From the NCBI RefSeq assembly GCF_014268615.1, contig NZ_JABWQV010000002.1, forward strand, positions 47,557 to 111,556: 64,000 bases of DNA, read 5' to 3'. Origin of the DNA: Pseudomonas tehranensis (GTDB lineage: Bacteria; Pseudomonadota; Gammaproteobacteria; Pseudomonadales; Pseudomonadaceae). Positions within the stretch are counted from its first letter, which is position 1; each line of letters begins with the position of its first letter. The position numbers and the translations under genes were made by a program. The notes under the pieces were generated by a model that saw only the letters and a program-made list of their open reading frames with translations, had not been told where the DNA came from and searched no databases. Shown in pieces: positions 8,906 through 18,597 of this stretch.

Positions 8906-9550
8906 ATGCGTAATCTGATCATCAGCGCCGCGCTCGCCGCTGTCAGCCTGTTCGGCATGGCCGCCCAAGCCAACGCCGACGAATCGAAGGCCCCCTACGT
9001 CGAATTGAGCAATCCCGTTCCAGTGGCTGTGCCTGGCAAGATCGAAGTGGTGGAACTGTTCTGGTACGGCTGCCCGCATTGCTACGCTTTTGAACCGGTT
9101 ATCAACCCATGGGCCGAGAAACTGCCTTCGGATGTGAACTTCGTACGCATCCCTGCCATGTTCGGCGGCCCATGGGACGCCCACGGCCAGATGTTCCTGA
9201 CCCTCGAAGCCATGGGCGTCGAGCACAAGGTTCACGCTGCAGTGTTCAACGAGATCCAGGTTGAGAAGAAGCGCCTGACCGATCCTGAAGAAATGGCTGA
9301 ATTCCTCGCCACCCAAGGGGTGGACAAGGACAAGTTCCTGGCGACTTTCAACTCCTTCGCCATCAAGGGTCAGATCAACAAAGCCAAAGAGCTTGCCAAG
9401 AAATACGAGATCACCGGCGTACCCACCATGGTCGTCAATGGCAAATACCGCTTTGATATCGGTTCGGCCGGTGGTGCGAACCAGGCGCTTGAGCTGGCCG
9501 ACCAGCTGATTGCCAAAGAGCGAGCGGCAACCAAGGCCGCCGCCAACTAA
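8906..9550 (+). CDS. dsbA: Thiol:disulfide interchange protein DsbA
   Basis: A 214-residue periplasmic oxidase that introduces disulfides into exported proteins. It has a signal peptide (ending near ANA, residue 24), a thioredoxin fold with the CPHC active site (C56-C59) and the cis-proline loop TGVPTMVVNG. Its neighbourhood after cytochrome c4 is the standard Pseudomonas order. An RBS (CAGGAG) lies just before the ATG. Confidence 0.95.
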   Translation: MRNLIISAALAAVSLFGMAAQANADESKAPYVELSNPVPVAVPGKIEVVELFWYGCPHCYAFEPVINPWAEKLPSDVNFVRIPAMFGGPWDAHGQMFLTLEAMGVEHKVHAAVFNEIQVEKKRLTDPEEMAEFLATQGVDKDKFLATFNSFAIKGQINKAKELAKKYEITGVPTMVVNGKYRFDIGSAGGANQALELADQLIAKERAATKAAAN

Positions 9551-9564
9551 GCGCGGCGCTGACC

Positions 9565-10440
9565 ATGGCCCGCTGGAGCACCGAACGCGTCGTTGGCCTG
9601 CATGAGCCGCGGGTCAATGAGCACCATATCGCCTCCACGGGCCTGCCGGCCGACAGCTGCCTGCGCCTGCTCAGTTTCAATATTCAGGTGGGCATCAGCA
9701 CCGAGCGTTACCGGCATTATCTGACCCGTGGTTGGCAACATCTGCTACCGCACACCGGACGTGCCGTTAACCTGCAGAAGATCGGCGACCTGCTGAGAGA
9801 CTTCGACCTGGTGGCTTTACAAGAGGCCGACGGTGGAAGCCTAAGGTCAGGCTACGTCAATCAGGTGGAGCATCTGGCTCAACTGGGTGCTTTCCCCTAC
9901 TGGTATCAACAACTCAATCGTAACCTCGGACGCCTGGGCCAGCACAGCAATGGTGTGTTGAGCCGCCTGCGGCCGTGGGCGATAGAAGACCACCCGTTAC
10001 CCGGTCCCAAGGGGCGCGGAGCGATTCTGGCGCGCTTTGGCGAAGGTCCGGAGGCCTTGATCGTGGTCATGATGCATCTGGCCCTTGGGGCTCGTACCCG
10101 AACGATGCAATTGGCCTACATCCGCGAGCTGATTGGTGACTACAAGCACCAGGTATTGATGGGGGACATGAATACCCATGCCAATGACTTGCTGCAAAAT
10201 TCGCCTCTGCGCGATCTCGGTCTGCTCGCCCCACAAGTCGAAGCCACGTTTCCGAGCTGGCGCCCCCAGCGCTGCCTGGACCATATTCTGCTGAGCCCCA
10301 CCTTGACCCTCGAACGGTTCGAGGTGCTGGCTCACCCTATTTCCGACCACCTGCCTGTCGCGGTGGAAATTCGTCTGCCGGGTTCGCTCACGGCGGATGC
10401 ATTCCCTGCGGTGAGTCCTGCCCCCTCGCGGATCCCATGA
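9565..10440 (+). CDS. Endonuclease/exonuclease/phosphatase (EEP) family protein
   Basis: A 291-residue protein of the EEP (DNase I-like) fold. Visible motifs are SFNIQ (metal Asn), ALQEAD (catalytic Glu), MMHLALG, LMGDMNTH (catalytic Asp/Asn) and the closing SDHLPV (catalytic His). Substrate cannot be told: family members cut DNA, phosphoinositides or sphingomyelin. It lacks a clear signal peptide. It ends directly against the next gene (TGA then ATG), so it is translationally coupled to the diguanylate cyclase; a link to signalling is possible. Confidence 0.85.
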   Translation: MARWSTERVVGLHEPRVNEHHIASTGLPADSCLRLLSFNIQVGISTERYRHYLTRGWQHLLPHTGRAVNLQKIGDLLRDFDLVALQEADGGSLRSGYVNQVEHLAQLGAFPYWYQQLNRNLGRLGQHSNGVLSRLRPWAIEDHPLPGPKGRGAILARFGEGPEALIVVMMHLALGARTRTMQLAYIRELIGDYKHQVLMGDMNTHANDLLQNSPLRDLGLLAPQVEATFPSWRPQRCLDHILLSPTLTLERFEVLAHPISDHLPVAVEIRLPGSLTADAFPAVSPAPSRIP

Positions 10441-12522
10441 ATGAGCGACGAAGCTGAACGCTGGAGAGAGAAGTACTTCAAGAGCATCGAACAGCAGGAA
10501 AAGCTCGAGCGCCGCTGGACAGCCCGGCTCGACTTGCTGCGCCGCGGCCTGGTGCGCAGTACGCTGGCCGCCGAAGGCACTGACCGGGCGGTTGATCAGT
10601 GCATGAAAGAAATGCGCGAAGTGGTGCGCACCGATGACATGGACGCCGCCCTCGCCGCTCTTTTGCCCCGCCTGGAGAAGGCTGTGCTCGATTCCGAGCA
10701 GCGTCGCGAGACTCGGGTCGAACAGGTGAGCGCCGCATTGACTTCCCTGGTCGCTCAGTTGCAAACCTTGCCGCTGCCCAAGGAAGTCAGCCGACCTTTG
10801 AAAAAGTTTTCCAAGCAGTTGGAGGACCGGGTGGACCAGGCTCGGGAGATTCCTTTGCTGCTCAGTGAATTGAGCAGCTTGCAGGGCAAGGCGCTGAGTG
10901 CGTTGGAAGCGCCCACTGAACCGAATCGTCCGGGCCTGCTGCAACGGTTGTTTGGTGGCCAGGGCCAGGAAGAAGCGGCGCCCCAGCCGCACGAACCTGC
11001 CCAGCGCAGCGTGGTGCCGGTATTGGAAACGGCACCGCCGGCACCGGCACAGCTAGCGACTGACACTGCGCCCGTCATAACTCCAGCTCCAACTCCAGCC
11101 CCGGCAGTGTTAGCAGGACACGCGGCAACGGTCGATGAGGCGTCTGAACCGGTCGCGTTCATTCCGTCGATGTTCGATCCTGATCCAGAACCCTCTTCGT
11201 CGCCGGTATCCGAAGCTGGCGAGCCGACTCTGGAACAAGTTGAAGCTCCCGAGCAGGACACAACTACCGAGCCGGCGCGGATTCCTGTGGAAAATGCAGT
11301 GCAGGTACCCGCCCTTGAAAACCCTGATGAGCTGATGCCCGAGGAGCCGTCGCAAGCGGACGAGGCGCTGCCCCTCCCCCTCCCGGAAGAGCCCGTCGAA
11401 CCCTCGGCGGCCGTCGAGCCGGCAGCGTCTGATCTGGAGGGCGACCATTATGAACTGCCCGACTCACCGGAGCCTTCCTACAGTTCGGTGGCCAGGCATA
11501 TCGAAGACACCCTGTTGGGCCTGCTGGGCGACCTGACCCTACCCGAGCGTCATCGTCCCCAGGCCGAGGCCATGCGCGAACGGCTGCAAAATGGCTTGAA
11601 CTGGTATGAATTACTGCCAATTCTCGACGATCTTGCCGTGCTCATGCTGGCAATTACCGACACCGGCCAACATGAATTCGAAGCGTACTTGCAGCGCCTC
11701 AATGATCGGCTGGAGTCCTTCCAGAGCAGTTTACGGGCTGCCAGTGAAGACCATGCCGATAACCAATCGGCCTCTCGGGAGATGGACACGCAGATTCGCG
11801 AGCAGGTGGATGGCTTGCAAAGCAGCGTGCAGGAAGCTGATGACCTGGAAGGTCTCAAGCAAGTGCTGGAGAACCACCTTGAAGGCCTGCTTGGCACGAT
11901 GGACCAGCACCAGAAGCAGCGCGATCAGCGCGAGCAGGAAGTTTCGGCTCGCCTCAAAAGCCTGGCTGAGCGCGTCGCGCTGATGGAGCAGGATGCTCAG
12001 GTTGTCCGGGATAACCTTGAAGAGCAGCGGCAAAAAGCGCTTATCGATCCGCTCACTGGGCTGCCTAACCGCGCCGCCTGGTCCGAGCGTCTCGAACAGG
12101 AAGTTGCCCAATGGCAGCGGCACGGCAACAGTCTGCTGCTGGCCATGCTCGATCTGGATCACTTCAAGCGCATCAACGATAACTACGGCCACCTGGCAGG
12201 TGATCGGGTGCTGAAGATCATCGCTTCGGTGCTGCGCAGACGTTTACGTGGCAGCGATTTCATCGCCCGCTTTGGCGGTGAGGAATTTGTCCTGCTGGTG
12301 CCCGACACGCCACTGGCGGTCGGGGCAAGACTGGCCGAGTCCCTGCGCGCAGCCATCGAGGCCTGCCCGTTTCACTTCAAGGGTGAGCCGGTCACGATCA
12401 CCGTGTCCGTGGGCATGACCGCGTTCAAAACCGGGGAGCACAGCGATTCGGTGCTTAAAAGAGCCGATCAGGCGCTCTATAGAGCCAAAAATGCCGGGCG
12501 CAATCGAGTGGAATGGAGCTGA
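10441..12522 (+). CDS. dgcH: Coiled-coil diguanylate cyclase (GGDEF), DgcH-like
   Basis: A 693-residue soluble protein. The N-terminal part (about 1-160) and the middle (about 370-520) are Glu/Gln-rich with coiled-coil character; residues about 165-340 form a Pro/Glu/Ala-rich linker of low complexity. The C-terminal GGDEF domain has the active site GGEEF (612-616) and the inhibitory I-site RGSD (603-606) exactly five residues before it, so it should make cyclic di-GMP with product feedback. The symbol is by synteny with the P. aeruginosa gene between the EEP protein and ampDh2. Confidence 0.88.
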   Translation: MSDEAERWREKYFKSIEQQEKLERRWTARLDLLRRGLVRSTLAAEGTDRAVDQCMKEMREVVRTDDMDAALAALLPRLEKAVLDSEQRRETRVEQVSAALTSLVAQLQTLPLPKEVSRPLKKFSKQLEDRVDQAREIPLLLSELSSLQGKALSALEAPTEPNRPGLLQRLFGGQGQEEAAPQPHEPAQRSVVPVLETAPPAPAQLATDTAPVITPAPTPAPAVLAGHAATVDEASEPVAFIPSMFDPDPEPSSSPVSEAGEPTLEQVEAPEQDTTTEPARIPVENAVQVPALENPDELMPEEPSQADEALPLPLPEEPVEPSAAVEPAASDLEGDHYELPDSPEPSYSSVARHIEDTLLGLLGDLTLPERHRPQAEAMRERLQNGLNWYELLPILDDLAVLMLAITDTGQHEFEAYLQRLNDRLESFQSSLRAASEDHADNQSASREMDTQIREQVDGLQSSVQEADDLEGLKQVLENHLEGLLGTMDQHQKQRDQREQEVSARLKSLAERVALMEQDAQVVRDNLEEQRQKALIDPLTGLPNRAAWSERLEQEVAQWQRHGNSLLLAMLDLDHFKRINDNYGHLAGDRVLKIIASVLRRRLRGSDFIARFGGEEFVLLVPDTPLAVGARLAESLRAAIEACPFHFKGEPVTITVSVGMTAFKTGEHSDSVLKRADQALYRAKNAGRNRVEWS

Positions 12523-12622
12523 AGGCAATTGTTCCATTTTGTGAATCCCGTTATACGAGCCAGATCATCGCAACGCGATACGTTACACTGTTGCATTACC
12601 CCCAGCGCGTAATGCACCTGCC

Positions 12623-13402
12623 ATGAAATTTTTTTCGCTCATTGCCTTCTTACTGGTTCTGGCCGGTTGCGCCAGTGGCCCCAGGCTCGATACCAGCCAC
12701 CCTTCCGTCAATCATGACAACCGTATCCAGTTCGTGGTGCTGCATTACACTTCCGCTTCCCTGGAGCGGTCCCTGGCTTTGTTGACCCACGGCGAAGTCA
12801 GTGCGCATTACCTGATCGGCGATGATAAAAGCGCGACCGTCTACAAGCTGGTGGATGAAGGCCGGCGCGCCTGGCACGCCGGAGACAGTGAATGGGATGG
12901 CCGCACCTGGCTCAATTCCAGCTCCATCGGCATTGAGATCGTCAATCCCGGTTTTGTCGATACGCCCACCGGGCGCCTCTGGTATCCCTACAGCGAAGCT
13001 CAGGTCCAGGCCTTGATCGCATTGCTCAAAGACATCTCCCAGCGTAATGGGATCAACCCGCGCAACATCATTGGGCATAGCGATATTGCCCCAATGCGCA
13101 AGCTTGATCCTGGGCCGCTGTTTCCCTGGAAGCGCCTGGCGCAAGCGGGGCTGGGGATTTGGCCCGACGAGCAGGCCGTAATGCGCCAGCAGGCGGTTTT
13201 CGCGGCGCAGGTGCCGAACGCCAGTTGGTTCCAGGCCGAGTTGGCCCGGTTCGGCTACCCGACGCCTCGCACCGGCGAATGGGATGTGGCCACTCATCAT
13301 GTGCTTGCCGCCTTCCAGATGCGCTTCCGGCCGACCCGGTTCGACGGCATGCCGGATGCGCAAAGTGCGGCTATCCTGCAGGTGCTCAACCAGACAAAAT
13401 AA
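12623..13402 (+). CDS. ampDh2: N-acetylmuramoyl-L-alanine amidase AmpDh2 (lipoprotein)
   Basis: A 259-residue amidase that splits peptide stems from muramyl sugars, anchored at the outer membrane. Lipobox LAGC gives lipid-modified C16. The amidase_2 domain has zinc ligands H41 (VVLHYT), H152 (IIGHSDIAP) and D162 (KLDPGP), matching E. coli AmiD H50/H151/D161. A peptidoglycan-binding domain follows (about 195-255). Synteny with algB-kinB supports AmpDh2 rather than cytoplasmic AmpD. It could feed muropeptides to beta-lactamase induction. Confidence 0.92.
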   Translation: MKFFSLIAFLLVLAGCASGPRLDTSHPSVNHDNRIQFVVLHYTSASLERSLALLTHGEVSAHYLIGDDKSATVYKLVDEGRRAWHAGDSEWDGRTWLNSSSIGIEIVNPGFVDTPTGRLWYPYSEAQVQALIALLKDISQRNGINPRNIIGHSDIAPMRKLDPGPLFPWKRLAQAGLGIWPDEQAVMRQQAVFAAQVPNASWFQAELARFGYPTPRTGEWDVATHHVLAAFQMRFRPTRFDGMPDAQSAAILQVLNQTK

Positions 13403-13474
13403 TGACGCCCGTCCGACGGTCAGGGCTAAATCCAAATCAGAAGCTATAACTCATTGGTAACTTTCGGATTACCA

Positions 13475-15091
13475 ATGATGACGCCTGCCCGCGAAACCCT
13501 GCAAAGCTGGCTCCATCGCCCGTTTCTCTTGGCGATGATGGCGGCTGTCCTGAGTACCGTGCTGTTGCTGGGGGCCAGTCTGTTTGTCGTGATACAGCAA
13601 ATCCAGCAGCGTGAAAGCGACCAGATGAATGCTCAGGGCGAGCGCTTTCTGCAGCGACTCGAGCAACTTTTCGGACAATTGCGCGAAAGCCTCGACGATC
13701 TGCAAAACCAGCCGTTGCGCAGATGCGACGACGACATGATCGCGACGCTGCAGCAGGTCAGCTTCAACTACCGTTTTGTTTACGAAGCGGCATATATCGA
13801 TAGCAGCGGGGTTTGTTCCAATCGCCCACGCCGCAGCGGGTTATCGGTGATCCGACCGCCTGACATCCGGGGCCCGACCTACAGCTACTGGCTCAATACC
13901 ACCACCGAGCCCGATGAAAACCGTGCGGCATTGATGCTGGGTCGCGGCAATTTTCGCGTTGCCACTTCCCGCGGGCATCTGACCGATGTCGTTGATTTGC
14001 CGCCCGGCAGCAGCCTGTTGGTGGTGCTCGATCAGGGCCAGCGGGCGATACCGGTGCTGGGTACCGATCAATACTGGCCGCCCACGGAGCCTTGGCCCTC
14101 GAAAAGCCGCAATGCATTGCAAGTGACGCAGAACCGCCTGATCTATCGGATGCAGACCGACAGCCCGGAATATCAACTGGTGCTGATTGCTCAACGCAAT
14201 GGTTTAAATATTCCCTCGAACGCCTGGTGGTTGCTGCCCATCAGCCTGATGCTGGGCCTGGGGATTGGTTTTCAGGTATTCCTGCTGGCGCGTCAGCGCC
14301 AATCGATGGACGCCGAACTGCACGGGGCCATCCGGCGCGGAGAATTGCAGGTGCTGTACCAGCCGATCTTCGATCTGCGCAGTCGCAATTGCGTCGGTGC
14401 TGAAGCCCTGTTGCGCTGGCGGCGCCCGGACGGCACCCTCACCAGCCCGGATCTGTTCATTCCGATGGCGGAGAACACCGGGCAGATCCGTCAGATCACA
14501 GACTTCGTGCTGCAACGCCTGTTCGACCAGTTGGGCCAGCTGCTGCGGGCCAATCCGCAGCTGTACATCTCGGTGAACCTGGCGGCGTGCGACGTCATGG
14601 TGCCACGTATCGGCGAAGTGATCGCCCGCCTGCTGGCGTTGCATCGGGTGTCGGCGCACCAGATAGCCTTTGAAGTGACCGAACGCGGATTGGTCGATGT
14701 CCTGGTCGCCCGGGATAATCTGCAATCGTTGCGCGATGTCGGGCATCAGGTGTTGATCGATGATTTCGGCACGGGTTATTGCAGCCTCGCCTACCTGCAG
14801 ACCTTGCCGGTGGACTGTTTGAAAATCGACAAAGCTTTCATCGACGCCTTGGGGCACGATGCCGCCAGCAGCGGTGTGGCCCCGCATATTATCCGCATGG
14901 CCCACGCGTTAGAGCTCAAGGTGATTGCCGAGGGCATCGAGCATGAAGCCCAGGCGTCTTACCTGAGCAGCGAAGGCGTGACTTTCGGGCAGGGTTGGCT
15001 GTTTGCCCATGCGCTCAGCGCCGTGCAGTTGATCGAGCTGATTACCCGCGGCCGGCGCCTGCTGGGGCGACGCATGGACGACGAGGCCTGA
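13475..15091 (+). CDS. CSS-motif/EAL cyclic di-GMP phosphodiesterase
   Basis: A 538-residue membrane protein. One N-terminal membrane helix (about 18-43), a periplasmic domain with two cysteines (C84 and C114, the latter in GVCSN) typical of CSS-motif sensors, a second helix (about 250-272), then a C-terminal EAL domain. The catalytic set is intact: EALLRW (E310), SVNLAA, FEVTER, LIDDFGTG, LKIDKAF, IAEGIEH. It should hydrolyse cyclic di-GMP, probably controlled by periplasmic disulfide state as in other CSS proteins. Start set at ATG 13475. It is tail-to-tail with kinB, 6 bp apart. Confidence 0.9.
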   Translation: MMTPARETLQSWLHRPFLLAMMAAVLSTVLLLGASLFVVIQQIQQRESDQMNAQGERFLQRLEQLFGQLRESLDDLQNQPLRRCDDDMIATLQQVSFNYRFVYEAAYIDSSGVCSNRPRRSGLSVIRPPDIRGPTYSYWLNTTTEPDENRAALMLGRGNFRVATSRGHLTDVVDLPPGSSLLVVLDQGQRAIPVLGTDQYWPPTEPWPSKSRNALQVTQNRLIYRMQTDSPEYQLVLIAQRNGLNIPSNAWWLLPISLMLGLGIGFQVFLLARQRQSMDAELHGAIRRGELQVLYQPIFDLRSRNCVGAEALLRWRRPDGTLTSPDLFIPMAENTGQIRQITDFVLQRLFDQLGQLLRANPQLYISVNLAACDVMVPRIGEVIARLLALHRVSAHQIAFEVTERGLVDVLVARDNLQSLRDVGHQVLIDDFGTGYCSLAYLQTLPVDCLKIDKAFIDALGHDAASSGVAPHIIRMAHALELKVIAEGIEHEAQASYLSSEGVTFGQGWLFAHALSAVQLIELITRGRRLLGRRMDDEA

Positions 15092-15097
15092 ACCGAC

Positions 15098-16888
15098 TCA
15101 GACCGCCAGCGCCATATAGAACTGTGTGCCCTGCCCCGGTCGTGAATAAACGCCCATGCGCCCACCGTGGAGCTGGACGATTTCCTTGCACAGCGCCAGC
15201 CCCAGCCCTGCGCCGCCTTTCTTGCGACCGACCTGGACGAAAGGTTCGAAGATCCGTCCCTGCTGGCCGTAGGGAATGCCCTCACCATTGTCCTCGACGC
15301 TGATGATCACCCGCTCGCCGTGGCGACGGGCCTGCAGGCGGATCTGACCGTGGTCGCCGGTGTGACGCATGGCATTGTCGATCAGGTTATCCAGCACCCG
15401 GTCCAGTTGCGCAGCGTCGGCATGCAGGCGCGGTAAGGGGCCCTGGATGGTCACGAGCAATTGGATGCCCTTGGCCTGGGCTTGTGCGGCAAACCGCAGC
15501 CGGGCCGCCTCCAGCAGTTCGTCGATGGAACAAGGTGCCAGCGTCAGCTTTTGCAGGCCGTTCTGGTAGCGGGAGAAGTTCAGCAGGTCATTGATGAGCT
15601 GCATCAGGCGCTGCATTTCTTCGTTGACGGTGTTGAGCAGATCAGCTTCGCGCGATTCTTCAGGAAAATGCACGCGCTCCTGCAACAGGCCGAACGCCAT
15701 GTGCATGCCAGTCACTGGCGTACGCAGCTCGTGGGACGCGCGCAACACGAACTCACTGCGCACTCTTTCGAAAGCGCGTTGTTCGGTGACGTCGTGCAAC
15801 ACCATCACCGCCCCGAGGATGTGACCCTGGGTATGGCTCACGGGGGTGAGGCTATAGGTCAGCAAGCGCGACTCGCCATCCACTTCGATGCTCAAATCCT
15901 CCGGCGCCCGCTCCAGCGTTCCACCGCGCAGAACCAGTTGCAGTTCCTCATCCAGCTCCGGGCGTTCCAGCGCCTCGCCCAATCCCTGGCCCAGGCGCTC
16001 CTCGTCCCAACCCAATTGACGCTGGGCCACCGGGTTGAGGTGCTCCAGGCGGCCTTGGCGGTCGATCATCAGCAAGCCGTCGTCGATGCTGTCGAGTACC
16101 GCTTGCAAGCGTTGCTGGCCGGCGAGCAGCTCATCGACGTTGGTGGCCTGATGCTCGCGCAGCGCCTGGGCCATGATGCCGAAACGACGGGTCAGTAAGT
16201 TCAACTCGGCGGCCGAGGAGATCGGCAGCGTCACCTCGAAATTGCCCTGGCCGATATCATCCGCCGCCGCCGCCAACGCCTCAATCGGCGCACCGAAACG
16301 CCGGGCAATGCCGTGGGCCGTGATGAAGCCGATGATCAGCACCGCCAGTCCTACCAGCCCCAACAGTCCGGAAATCAGAAAGGCGCGCTCGCGAGCTTTG
16401 TTCTGGGTATCGCTAATGTTGTTCAAGGCCCGCCGATACCCGTCAATCAAGCCGGTGCGCAGTACGTTGAATTTTTCGGTGAGATTCTGGATACCGGTGA
16501 GTTGGGTCGGTAGCTGGCGGGACGCTGTAAAAGCCTCGAGAAAGCCGATGTAGTCGGCCTTGGCCTGGCGGAAACTGTCTGGCGAATCGTCCAGTACCTG
16601 TTCGTGGGCGATGCCCTCGTCGAGCAACTGGAAATATTGCCGTTTGGATTCCTCCAGAGCTGCCAGATCGGGCTTGTCATCCAGCATGATCATCAACTGA
16701 TCGCCGAGGTTCTGCCGCAGTTTGAGACCCAAGTCGAGCAGGATGAAGTTGTCGCGCACCGATTGTTCCTGGGTATTGGACATCTGTACCACGCTGACCA
16801 AGCCAAGCATCAGCCCCAGCAATGCCACGGTAATCAGCGCCGAGATACTCAGAAACAGCCGTGTGCGCAGCTTCATCGCCAGTTTCAT
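15098..16888 (-). CDS. kinB: Sensor histidine kinase KinB (alginate/virulence control)
   Basis: A 596-residue sensor kinase. Two membrane helices (about 10-36 and 168-192) enclose a four-helix periplasmic sensor; HAMP (about 192-245) and PAS (about 255-370) follow; the H-box ASHELRTP puts the phospho-histidine at H386, with P391 of the phosphatase motif. N, G1 (VEDNGEG) and G2 (GGAGLGLAL) boxes are intact. KinB acts on AlgB. The true start is the ATG 10 bp after the algB stop; the longer open frame overlaps algB and is rejected. Confidence 0.93.
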   Translation of the reverse strand: MKLAMKLRTRLFLSISALITVALLGLMLGLVSVVQMSNTQEQSVRDNFILLDLGLKLRQNLGDQLMIMLDDKPDLAALEESKRQYFQLLDEGIAHEQVLDDSPDSFRQAKADYIGFLEAFTASRQLPTQLTGIQNLTEKFNVLRTGLIDGYRRALNNISDTQNKARERAFLISGLLGLVGLAVLIIGFITAHGIARRFGAPIEALAAAADDIGQGNFEVTLPISSAAELNLLTRRFGIMAQALREHQATNVDELLAGQQRLQAVLDSIDDGLLMIDRQGRLEHLNPVAQRQLGWDEERLGQGLGEALERPELDEELQLVLRGGTLERAPEDLSIEVDGESRLLTYSLTPVSHTQGHILGAVMVLHDVTEQRAFERVRSEFVLRASHELRTPVTGMHMAFGLLQERVHFPEESREADLLNTVNEEMQRLMQLINDLLNFSRYQNGLQKLTLAPCSIDELLEAARLRFAAQAQAKGIQLLVTIQGPLPRLHADAAQLDRVLDNLIDNAMRHTGDHGQIRLQARRHGERVIISVEDNGEGIPYGQQGRIFEPFVQVGRKKGGAGLGLALCKEIVQLHGGRMGVYSRPGQGTQFYMALAV

Positions 16889-16898
16889 AAGATGACGC

Positions 16899-18245
16899 TC
16901 ACAGGTTGTATTGCTTGCGTTTGCGATACAGCGTGGAAGCGTCGATACCCAGGGTCTTGGCGGCCTGATCAAGGGTGTCGGCCGTGGCCAGCACCGCGCC
17001 AATATGCGCTTTTTCCAGTTCGTCGAGGCTGAGCGCAGCGCCGATTCGCGGGGCATTGTTGACCGGTTGTTCAGCCATGCCCAAGTGGCTGATTTCGACT
17101 TTTTCCTGCGCGCAGATGATGCTGGCGCGCTCGACCACGTTGCGCAGCTCCCTGATATTGCCAGGCCAGCGATAGCCTAGTAGCGCTTCGCGAGCCTCGT
17201 CGCTGAAGCCACGTGCCGGGCGGGCGTACTCCTTGACGAAGCGGGCCAGGAAGCGATCAGCCAACGTCAGAATGTCTTCGGCCCGTTCGCGCAACGGTGG
17301 CAGATGCAGGGTGATGACATTTAGGCGGTACAGCAGGTCTTCGCGAAAGCGCCCGTCGCGCACCATGTCTTCAAGGTTCAGGTTAGTCGCTGCGAGAATC
17401 CGCACATCGGCACGCCGGGTCACCGGGTCGCCGACCCGCTCGTATTCTTTGTCCTGAATGAAACGCAGCAACTTGGGCTGCAATGTCAGGGGAAAATCGC
17501 CGATTTCGTCGAGAAAAAGCGTACCGCCATCGGCCTGGTTGACCCGTCCCAGCGTGCTTTCACTGGCGCCGGTAAATGCACCTCGACTGTGGCCGAACAG
17601 TTCGCTTTCCATCAATTCAGCGGTCAACGATGGGCAGTTGATCGTGACGCAGGACTTCTTCGCGCGTTTGCTCCAGCCATGGATGGCGCGGGCCAGTTCG
17701 CCCTTACCGGTGCCGGACTCGCCAAGGATCAGAATGTTGGCGTCAGTGCTGGCGACCTGACGAGCGGTTTCGAGCACGACTTTCATCGCCGGGCTGTGGG
17801 AATCGAGACCGTCATTGGGTTTGCGCACTTCCCCTTCCAGGGCTTCCAGTCGCGCTGACAACTGGCGTACTTCCAACTGTTTGGCAGTCGCCAGGCGCAG
17901 TTGATCGGGGCTGCACGGCTTGACTAGATAATCGGCGGCGCCGGCCTGGATGGCATCAACGGCGGTGTCGACCGCCGAGTGGGCGGTGACAATCACCACC
18001 CGCATCCAGGGTGCCTGGATACGCATTTGCGCCAGGACATCAAGACCGTTGTCTTCTCCCAGGCGCAAGTCCAGAAAGCACAGGTCAAACACCTGCCGCT
18101 GCAGCAAGGTGTCGGCCTGGGCGGCGCTGTTGGCGGTGGCGACGCTGTAGCCTTCGTCTTCCAGGCAATAACGGAATGTACGCAGGATGGCGGACTCGTC
18201 GTCTACCAGCAGAATGCGGCCTTGATGCTCAGTGGCGGATTCCAT
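16899..18245 (-). CDS. algB: NtrC-family response regulator AlgB
   Basis: A 448-residue sigma54-type activator. Receiver domain with phospho-acceptor D59 (CFLDLRL); AAA+ domain with Walker A GESGTGKGE (175-183) and the sigma54-contact loop GAFTGA (222-227); Fis-type helix-turn-helix at the C-terminus (TLDQAAKTLGIDASTLYRK). In P. aeruginosa AlgB promotes alginate synthesis and represses quorum-controlled genes. Co-transcribed with kinB, and divergent from the small-protein/Ivy operon. Confidence 0.95.
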   Translation of the reverse strand: MESATEHQGRILLVDDESAILRTFRYCLEDEGYSVATANSAAQADTLLQRQVFDLCFLDLRLGEDNGLDVLAQMRIQAPWMRVVIVTAHSAVDTAVDAIQAGAADYLVKPCSPDQLRLATAKQLEVRQLSARLEALEGEVRKPNDGLDSHSPAMKVVLETARQVASTDANILILGESGTGKGELARAIHGWSKRAKKSCVTINCPSLTAELMESELFGHSRGAFTGASESTLGRVNQADGGTLFLDEIGDFPLTLQPKLLRFIQDKEYERVGDPVTRRADVRILAATNLNLEDMVRDGRFREDLLYRLNVITLHLPPLRERAEDILTLADRFLARFVKEYARPARGFSDEAREALLGYRWPGNIRELRNVVERASIICAQEKVEISHLGMAEQPVNNAPRIGAALSLDELEKAHIGAVLATADTLDQAAKTLGIDASTLYRKRKQYNL

Positions 18246-18487
18246 TTTTCCTACGCTCCTTTAATGAATGATGTTGGTTAGTGTCAGAAAAATCGGGCAA
18301 GTTGCATGGTCGTTTCTGAGGGGATCTTACCCACCGTCAGCGTACATGTGGGTATCTCACTCCTAAAAGATTGATTTGGATCCTTTTTTTGCTCCTGCAC
18401 CCGCCTCGTACGGTACGGCTTGCTCCTTCCGACATCTAATTCCGACGGGCAATTCAAAAAGATTCTATCGCGCCTGTCCCCACCGTT

Positions 18488-18502
18488 CGTGCATTACGCA
18501 CG
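18488..18502. promoter_or_regulatory. Inverted repeat in the algB-divergent region
   Basis: CGTGC-ATTAC-GCACG is a perfect 5-bp inverted repeat. It sits about 105 bp upstream of the sigma54-like promoter, a distance usual for activator sites of NtrC-type regulators. The binding protein is unknown; AlgB is a reasonable guess. Confidence 0.35.
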
Positions 18503-18597
18503 ACGCTTGACGCGGCCATCGTGCAGGATGCGCTTCGGTTGTTGTTTGGCACGTTTATAACTAATTGATTTTAAAGATATTTATATCGATAAACGTT

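Noticed and set aside
18551..18566. TGGCACGTTTATAACT as a sigma54 promoter
   Set aside because: The -24 half is perfect, but there is no GC at the -12 position; the site at 18598 fits better.
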